Below, piece by piece: positions 37,901 through 42,673 of a DNA stretch of 42,673 nucleotides. Position numbers and translations under genes: made by a program. Numbering within the stretch: position 1 is the stretch's first letter; each line of letters begins with the position of its first letter. The notes below the pieces were generated by a model. The model had not been told where the DNA came from, made no database searches, and worked only from the letters and a program-made list of their open reading frames with translations. The stretch comes from Ignavibacteriales bacterium (GTDB taxonomy: Bacteria; Bacteroidota; Ignavibacteria; Ignavibacteriales; Ignavibacteriaceae), in contig JAAYVN010000036.1 of NCBI GenBank assembly GCA_012517155.1, positions 1-42,673 of the forward strand, written 5' to 3'.

Positions 37901-37980
37901 ATTTACCATCCGGGATTTATTTTTATAGCCTTCAGACAGGAAAATTTTCTGAAATTAAGAAAATGATACTGATGAAATAA
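34966..37980 (+). CDS. Large modular surface protein: three GW-NLQ modules, five Fn3-like modules, type IX sorting domain
   Basis: Signal peptide MRNLIIILVIFLSFFSYPQ. Modules in order are GW1, Fn3, GW2, Fn3, GW3, Fn3, Fn3, Fn3, sorting domain. Each GW module is about 120 residues and begins IGWxNLQ[W/F]P, contains ITPGPGAG-type, NTNPNTWTxW, NDDEYxADxGSTLPAGTYY and ASRF segments, and ends YGGY-x(4-8)-GGFWDGTxNVSGxLT. Fn3-like modules share PxLxSPxNNxxxVxxxPTFxW and TDTSKTL. No catalytic motif is visible; adhesion or glycan binding is a guess. Start ATG 34966 is chosen over GTG 34936 because of the perfect SD AAGGAGGT. The sorting domain NYPNPFNPVTVISY ends in KMILMK. First member of a run of related genes reaching the window end. 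Confidence 0.85.
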   Translation: MRNLIIILVIFLSFFSYPQNLGTESPKGVVEIGWANLQWPPTAQIDPGGQVTVYAQIWIDGVTPGPGAGTGISAWIGLSSTNTNPNTWTTWVPATYNVDVGNNDEFMANLTETNPGTYYYASRFQQSGGAYSYGGYNAGGGGFWDGTVNVSGVLTVTGGGGLNAPLLFAPANASINIPLTPTLQWNPVASATKYVVQIASDGEFGTIVYEDTIMTDTSITLLTPLQNSTTYSWRVKAMNETTTGPFSAVWNFTTLAGAPVIGWVNLQFPDSAVIDEGGSATVYARIWADGITPGPGAGAGILGWIGYSTTNTNPNTWTNWIQATFNNDYGNDDEYQADIGSTLPAGTYYFASRFQLNGGEYKYGGYNELTTGGFWDGTNNVSGVLTINQEMLLPPQMISPENTTTNVSATPTFIWTKVANATSYRLQVAEDVGFTIMVINDSTLTDTTKTLTTPLQNNKTYHWRISSQNTGGSSAFSTSWYFTTIVDIGWVNLQFPGSASIQTGEEVTFYARVYASGITEPTGQGAGIQAWIGYSTTNSNPNTWTNWVTANYNTDAGNDDEYQGDIGSTLQAGTYYVASRFMLNQGGYKYGGYSSNGGGFWDGTTNVSAILNITSPIPGVPVLISPGNNSMSVSTQPLFIWSKVNNANLYRLQVATDAGFSSMVFNDSTITDTSKLITGQLENNKLYYWRVAAKTTSGWGAYSVIWSFNTAPAIPGTPVLLLPINNSENVTISPTFQWYKAGGMVISYRLQVATDAGFSNIIYTDSTITDTSKTLPFALTYNTLYHWRVRSRNAAGEGGWSAVWNFRTVIEKPTVPVLALPLNNATGLIQPILLKWRGALRVEKYELLVSTSNTFGTITHRDTLLTDTSKSIFGLGNNIVYYWKVRAKNIGGISEWSEIWNFKTKDTVTQAGDEFKPEEFWLGQNYPNPFNPVTVISYNIPERGHVLLSVFDVLGKRVRLLVDMEQNEGRYEVKFEAGDLPSGIYFYSLQTGKFSEIKKMILMK
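35059..36810 (+). repeat. Intragenic GW-NLQ repeat modules (three copies)
   Basis: Copies at about 35059-35432, 35746-36130 and 36427-36810. The first two intervals are close to 680 bp, the length of one GW module plus one Fn3-like module, so the pair duplicated as a unit. A fourth copy lies at about 41443-41825 in another gene. Confidence 0.85.
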
Positions 37981-38334
37981 TCAACAATTGCCGGAGGGAA
38001 AATTGAACGAATTTGGAGGCTACTTGAAGGCAACTTAGATCGAAGTTTGGTATAAAATGTCACTTTTTGTGTACATTTTGTCAAACTGCGAAATTTTGCA
38101 AAAAAAGCAATATTTGAAATCGGAGAGTTTCATAGATTTGTTGAATTATTTAACATAATGTGGTATATAAAATACAAGGTTGAGAGTAGTGTACAAAAAA
38201 TACAGTGCATGGTAACAAAGAGTGAATTATTTTTGTAAAGAAAGAAAAAATTATTAATAATTGGATAAACTTGTGTGAAGCAAGTTAACCAAAAAGAAAA
38301 TGTGAGAAATAATTTATAACAATTGAGACTTATA
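37981..38334. other. Intergenic region, 354 bp, possible promoter
   Basis: No gene or terminator is seen. It is AT-rich, with TTTTGTGTACATTTTGTC near 38065 and GTGTACAAAAAATAC near 38189 as a loose inverted pair. TTGTTG (38138) and an extended -10-like TGGTATATA (38161-38169) are present but spaced 20 bp apart, so a promoter is only possible. Confidence 0.4.
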
Positions 38335-40635
38335 ATGAGATTGATTGCTACGATAGTATTGATGATGGTTATGATGGGGTTAAATTCATTGGCACAGGAA
38401 AACACATATTCACCAAAATTCCTGACTGATGGGACTATTTTGGTTGTTTATGATTCTACTTCTCCGGGGTGCAGGGTTAGTCTGGACTCGGTAAAGAGTT
38501 ATTTTAACTTTTTTAATGTGTCATACGAATCATATAACCGAGGTAATGAGTTAGTTCCCACAATCAGATCATTCAGAGGGTATAAGATGATCATTTGGCT
38601 TGGGGAGGGAACGAGTGTAATGAGTGGTCGGCAGAAGGATTCATTAAAAGCCTATCTGAATAATCCTCAGGGAGAAAAGCCGAAGTTAATAATCATAGCT
38701 GAGGATGTGGGATATACACTTGGAAGCAATACTTCACCAATACTGGATCTTGATTTTTGTAACAATTATCTAGGTTTCAATTTTCTGGCTGACAGACCAC
38801 CAACGGGTTCAAATCAGGCGTTAACCTGGGTTCATATGCCGACGATTACAAATCACAGGGACAGCACAACCGGATTCTGGCCTGATGTGATGCAGTTATA
38901 TAATCCATTTGTCGGGGATGACTTAATCAGGTACAGTAACGGAATGTCGAACGGAATTGGAAAAATATCAACAAATTTTAATACGGCAGTTTTTGGAGTT
39001 GATTTTCAGTCTTTGAAAACTTCGTATATAAGTCCAGCGGGTTCAGCGCAAAGGAGATTATTATACTGGGCGATGATGTATGTGGAGTATGACGGGGAAA
39101 TATTTTCTGATGCGACAGGAAAACTTACCTGGCAATCTACTTTAAACATCAAGAATGCCAGTAACACGGGGGGAAATCTGGATTTCGGAATGGCGCCAAC
39201 AGCAACGAACAATATTGATATAGCGCTTGGGGAGAGTCCTTTAGGAGCAGTGCCACCAGCATCGACTTTTGATGCAAGATTTGAATTGCCAACAACGAGT
39301 TCGGTATATTCGCTAAAAGACTACAGGGACAACACTCTCGGCGAGGTAATCTGGAAGCTTAATTTTCAACCAGGAGGCGGAGGTTATCCTATTACATTTT
39401 CCTGGACGGCCTGGGTGCTGCCTGTGGGGGAGTTCAGACTAAGAAATAACGCTGCAGGGACAATCGTAAATGTTGACATGAAAAGTGACAGTATATATGT
39501 ACTGAACAATACAGGGGTAACGAGTCTTGAGATTTATTATCAGAAAGAGCTATGCGGGAATATTAACCTGAATGCGGGTTGGAATATAGTTTCAGTACCG
39601 GTAAATGCAGTTGATATGAGTAAAACAACGCTTTTTCCGGAAGCCACTTCACCATTATATGGATTCAGCAACGGGTATGTTAACACTGACACAGCAAGAA
39701 GCGGCAAGGGCTACTGGGTGAGATATGGAAGTTCAACAGTAAAGAACATCTGTGGAACACAAGTGGAGCCAAATACCGTAGCGGTAAAAAGCGGGTGGAA
39801 CTTAATAGGGATTTATACAAGCAGCGCAGTTGTGAGTAATTTAACAACAACTCCAGCTAATATAATAACATCACCATTTTACCAATACAATAATGGCTAT
39901 CAATCTGCAACGACGCTTGAGACGGGGAAGGGTTTCTGGGTAAGAGTAAATTCGGACGGGTTTATAAATCTGAACAATATGTTTTTAGAAAAGGGGAGAA
40001 ACGAAAATTTAATTGTTCAGGATTTCAGTACTTTTAGGGAGATAACAGTCAGGGACGGGAATCATAACGTGGGGTATTTATATGCAGCGAATAAGGATCA
40101 GAGCCTGAGTGTTTACGATTTACCGCCATTACCACCGGAAGGAGTGTTTGACATAAGATTTGCAAGTCAAAGAAGTGTGGAATTACTAAGGGGAAAATTC
40201 CAAGAGATAAAAATCTATTCAGCTTTATATCCGGTTGAATTCACTGCCAATAAAAAGATGAGATTCAAAATCGAAACCGGAAACGAGAGAGAGGAAAAAG
40301 AACTAAACGAAGGGGAAAAACTTATGATAAGCGAGGGGAGCAGAATATTTGTAAGTGAAGAAGAAATGCCTGTGGAGTACAGACTTTCACAGAATTTTCC
40401 AAATCCATTTAATCCTTCGACAAAAATAAATTATCAGATTCCGGAAGGGGGAAGGGTTACAATGAAAGTATATGATGTGCTTGGAGTAGAAATAGCGACT
40501 TTAGTAAACCGGGAACAAGATGCGGGCTACTATGAGATTGAATTCAATGCGGCAACAATTCCAAGCGGAGTATATTTTTATGAACTGCAAATTGGTGATT
40601 TCAGAGAGATAAAAAAGATGATGGTAATCAGGTAA
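38335..40635 (+). CDS. Modular secreted protein: GATase-like domain, FDARF modules, paired GWN repeats, type IX sorting domain
   Basis: Signal peptide to about residue 21. Residues about 30-250 form an alpha/beta domain (TILVVYDSTSPGCRVSLDSVKSYF..., KMIIWLGEGT, KLIIIAEDVGYTL) resembling class I glutamine amidotransferase/ThuA folds without a recognisable Cys-His-Glu set. Next is a module with LDFGMAPTATNNID, PPASTFDARF and LKDYRDN, also found in the next gene. Two consecutive repeats of about 75 residues follow (NAGWNIVSVPV...GKGYWVRYG and KSGWNLIGIY...GKGFWVRVN), then a degenerate second FDARF-like module (LPPLPPEGVFDIRF), then NFPNPFNPSTKINY and KMMVIR. ATG 38335 is preferred over TTG 38323. 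Function unknown. Confidence 0.8.
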   Translation: MRLIATIVLMMVMMGLNSLAQENTYSPKFLTDGTILVVYDSTSPGCRVSLDSVKSYFNFFNVSYESYNRGNELVPTIRSFRGYKMIIWLGEGTSVMSGRQKDSLKAYLNNPQGEKPKLIIIAEDVGYTLGSNTSPILDLDFCNNYLGFNFLADRPPTGSNQALTWVHMPTITNHRDSTTGFWPDVMQLYNPFVGDDLIRYSNGMSNGIGKISTNFNTAVFGVDFQSLKTSYISPAGSAQRRLLYWAMMYVEYDGEIFSDATGKLTWQSTLNIKNASNTGGNLDFGMAPTATNNIDIALGESPLGAVPPASTFDARFELPTTSSVYSLKDYRDNTLGEVIWKLNFQPGGGGYPITFSWTAWVLPVGEFRLRNNAAGTIVNVDMKSDSIYVLNNTGVTSLEIYYQKELCGNINLNAGWNIVSVPVNAVDMSKTTLFPEATSPLYGFSNGYVNTDTARSGKGYWVRYGSSTVKNICGTQVEPNTVAVKSGWNLIGIYTSSAVVSNLTTTPANIITSPFYQYNNGYQSATTLETGKGFWVRVNSDGFINLNNMFLEKGRNENLIVQDFSTFREITVRDGNHNVGYLYAANKDQSLSVYDLPPLPPEGVFDIRFASQRSVELLRGKFQEIKIYSALYPVEFTANKKMRFKIETGNEREEKELNEGEKLMISEGSRIFVSEEEMPVEYRLSQNFPNPFNPSTKINYQIPEGGRVTMKVYDVLGVEIATLVNREQDAGYYEIEFNAATIPSGVYFYELQIGDFREIKKMMVIR

Positions 40636-40678
40636 GTTGACAGAAACAAAAAGGAATTGAAAAATTAATATTGCATTG

Positions 40679-42415
40679 ATGAAAAAGGTTTTTTTTGTAA
40701 TATGGTTATTAGCCGTATTTAATTTCAGCCAAACACCCGAGGTGGATATTCCGCTTGAAGTAAATGACGGAGCAGGGGGGAGCGCAATACTATACTTCGG
40801 GCTTGACCCAATAGCAACTGATGAGATGGACTGGAGTTTAGGAGAATTACCATTACCGCCATTACCGCCACAGACAATTTTCGATGCCAGATTTAATCTG
40901 CCAAACGGAATGGAGAGTTCATTAAAAGATTACAGACAGGGGACAAATACTTTTTCGGGAGTAAAGGAATACAGAATTCAATATCAGCCCGGTGCAGGGA
41001 GTGTTATAAATATAATATGGAATTTAGTGCCGGGGGTAACAGGATTGCTGCAGGATCTTTTTGGGGGGGTTGTAGTAAATGTTTCGATGTCAGGAAGTGG
41101 TTCATATCAGGTGACAAATCCCGGAGCTCTGGACAAGCTAAAAATGACAATAACATATACTTCGCCATCACTAATTTCTCCCCCGAGCGGGGCAGAGAAT
41201 ATTCCAATTCTGCCGACATTGAGTTGGAATAGTCTTACCGGAGCAATAAACTACGGATTATACATTGCAACTGACGATGGTTTTAATAATCCAGTATATA
41301 CAGATACACTAATTGTTGACACGTCAAAAACTTTAACGAGTGCATTAAATCCAAATACAGTTTACTATTGGAAAGTGAGAGGAATAAACGCAAACGGAGG
41401 ATTACTTTATTCAGCTACACGGAGTTTCAGGACTATTAGAACGATTGGATGGGCTAATCTGCAATACCCCGGAAATCAAGCAATTACGCAAGGGGAAAAT
41501 ATCACTGCTTATGGAAGAGTTTATATTGAAGGAGTAACACCCGGGGCAGGGGGCGGAACTGGAATATCAGCGTGGATTGGTTACAGTTCGCAAAACAGTA
41601 ATCCGGAAACCTGGACGAACTGGGTATCTGCGGTATATAATCAAGATTACGGAAATAATGACGAGTATCAAGCAAGTTTTGGAGAGACATTAGCGATGGG
41701 GGAATATTATTTTGCCAGCAGATATCAATACAATAACGGACCTTACGCTTATGGGGGATATAGTGCATCAGGAGGAGGATTCTGGGACGGGATAGTTAAT
41801 GTATCGGGTAGGCTGACAGTGTTATCTGAACTGCCGGGAGTGCCGAGTTTAATTTCACCGGAGGATAATGCCGTCAGCGTTAGTATTTTACCGACATTTA
41901 CCTGGGGGACACCAATCAATGCAACAGTGTACAGACTGCAGATAGCAAAAGATTCAGGTTTTGGTAATTTAATAGTAAATGATTCGACAATAACAGATAC
42001 GTCAGAAACAATTACAACATCACTGGAAGAACTGACAAAGTACTACTGGAGAGTGAGCGCTAAGAATATAAGCGGAACAAGTGCGTTTTCCAATACACGA
42101 AGCTTTACTACCAGAGATACAACGACAAATCTGGAAGAAGAGCCAGGCATAAGCGATTTTGTCCTTTATCAAAACCACCCAAATCCATTTAATCCTGTAA
42201 CCTCGATTAAGTATAGAATTCCCATCAGAAGTCATGTCACCTTAAAAGTATTTGCAATAACCGGGAATGAACTGGCGGTTTTAGTTAACAGAGAACAGGA
42301 TGCCGGATTTTATGAAGTAAATTTTAACGGAGCAAATAATCCGAGTGGTGTTTATTTTTATGAAATTAACACAGGGAAATACAGAAGTTTTAGAAAAATG
42401 ATTTTGTTAAAATAG
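40679..42415 (+). CDS. Modular secreted protein: FDARF module, Fn3-like, GW-NLQ, Fn3-like, type IX sorting domain
   Basis: Signal peptide MKKVFFVIWLLAVFNFSQ. The N-terminal module (about 20-160) has ILYFGLDPIATDEMD, LPPLPPQTIFDARF and SLKDYRQGT, and ends LDKLKMTITY. An Fn3-like domain (LISPPSGAENIPILPTLSW), one GW-NLQ module (about 41443-41825), a second Fn3-like domain and the NHPNPFNPVTSIKY sorting domain ending KMILLK follow. It thus combines the module of the preceding gene with those of the 34966 gene. ATG 40679 is used rather than the in-frame TTG at 40676. No terminator follows before the next related gene 112 bp on. No enzymatic motif is seen; a surface or adhesive role is inferred only from architecture. 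Confidence 0.82.
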   Translation: MKKVFFVIWLLAVFNFSQTPEVDIPLEVNDGAGGSAILYFGLDPIATDEMDWSLGELPLPPLPPQTIFDARFNLPNGMESSLKDYRQGTNTFSGVKEYRIQYQPGAGSVINIIWNLVPGVTGLLQDLFGGVVVNVSMSGSGSYQVTNPGALDKLKMTITYTSPSLISPPSGAENIPILPTLSWNSLTGAINYGLYIATDDGFNNPVYTDTLIVDTSKTLTSALNPNTVYYWKVRGINANGGLLYSATRSFRTIRTIGWANLQYPGNQAITQGENITAYGRVYIEGVTPGAGGGTGISAWIGYSSQNSNPETWTNWVSAVYNQDYGNNDEYQASFGETLAMGEYYFASRYQYNNGPYAYGGYSASGGGFWDGIVNVSGRLTVLSELPGVPSLISPEDNAVSVSILPTFTWGTPINATVYRLQIAKDSGFGNLIVNDSTITDTSETITTSLEELTKYYWRVSAKNISGTSAFSNTRSFTTRDTTTNLEEEPGISDFVLYQNHPNPFNPVTSIKYRIPIRSHVTLKVFAITGNELAVLVNREQDAGFYEVNFNGANNPSGVYFYEINTGKYRSFRKMILLK

Positions 42416-42527
42416 TAGAAGAAATGATATAAATCACAAATAAGAATTGTACTTTGTATCTTGATTTTTTAATCGGTAATTTTAATTGAGAAGTAGAAAA
42501 ATTTAAGTATAGAAAATGGAGTGGAAG

Positions 42528-42673
42528 ATGAAAAGATTCGTTACACTTATGTGGGTAATACTAATCAGTATTATGAATTATGCTCAGACACCACAGGTGA
42601 GCATACCGATAACAATTAATGACGGGGCAGGAGGCTCACAAGTACTTTACTTCGGGTTGGATCCTGCTGCAAC
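42528..42673 (+). CDS. Modular secreted protein, FDARF-module family (partial, runs off right edge)
   Basis: ATG 42528 has the purine-rich GGAGTGGAAG just upstream. The 48 visible codons encode a signal peptide (MKRFVTLMWVILISIMNYAQ) and the beginning of the module seen in the 40679 gene: TPQVSIPITINDGAGGSQV followed by LYFGLDPAA, against TPEVDIPLEVNDGAGGSAI and LYFGLDPIA there. An in-frame ATG at 42516 is a less likely start. It is the fourth member of the surface-protein array; the remainder lies outside the window. Confidence 0.8.
   Translation, partial: MKRFVTLMWVILISIMNYAQTPQVSIPITINDGAGGSQVLYFGLDPAA

Overview
The window looks like a chromosome segment of a moderately AT-rich, Gram-negative bacterium of the Bacteroidota/Chlorobi (FCB) group, most likely an Ignavibacteria-type lineage. 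The basis is six secreted proteins that end in the NYPNPFNP-type C-terminal module (type IX secretion sorting domain in the form typical of Ignavibacteria), Omp85 and other outer-membrane beta-barrel proteins, an S46 dipeptidyl peptidase, a GH97 glycosidase and a Bacteroidota/eukaryote-like CarB. No rRNA, tRNA, phage or IS gene was seen. Taxonomy is inferred from protein style only.

Layout. 1-157 (-): 5' end of a membrane acyltransferase-like gene cut by the window edge. 284-4406 (+): a tight trio of S46 peptidase (DPP11-like), hslV and hslU, closed by a bidirectional terminator. 6606-4459 and 7162-6593 (-): inorganic pyrophosphatase followed by an overlapping GH97 alpha-glycosidase. 10046-7308 (-): double-domain M16 peptidase with its own terminator. 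10047-13644: an accessory island. Two long direct repeats made of short-repeat mosaics (9-bp TAACGTTYG arrays, TCCGC-n-GCGGA palindromes, C/G-rich hairpins) bracket a two-gene restriction-modification cassette: a candidate PD-(D/E)XK endonuclease overlapping a D12-class adenine methyltransferase. 15603-13645 (-): MscS-type channel. 17557-15718 (-): a secreted beta-propeller protein and a 63-aa membrane protein. 17764-22086 (+): carA-carB behind a hairpin plus T-tract that a short leader ORF reads through, an arrangement resembling E. coli pyrL-pyrBI. 23773-22083 (-): two tandem paralogous barrel proteins whose end overlaps the carB stop codon. 23924-28868 (+): secreted M14 carboxypeptidase and secreted GHL10-type glycosidase. 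32096-28912 (-): uvrA and an AhpD-like protein. 32193-34909 (+): YigZ/IMPACT protein and an Omp85/TamA-like protein. 34966 to the right edge (+): a series of large modular surface proteins sharing mix-and-match domains, the last one cut by the window end.

Most genes are housekeeping (protein quality control, pyrophosphate removal, pyrimidine/arginine precursor synthesis, DNA repair, osmotic safety valve) mixed with exported degradative enzymes (two peptidases plus the S46 enzyme, GH97, GHL10) and surface proteins, which fits a heterotroph living on peptides and polysaccharides. The parts most worth a second look are the repeat-bracketed restriction-modification cassette, the carAB leader, and two uncharacterised recurring domains in the surface-protein array.
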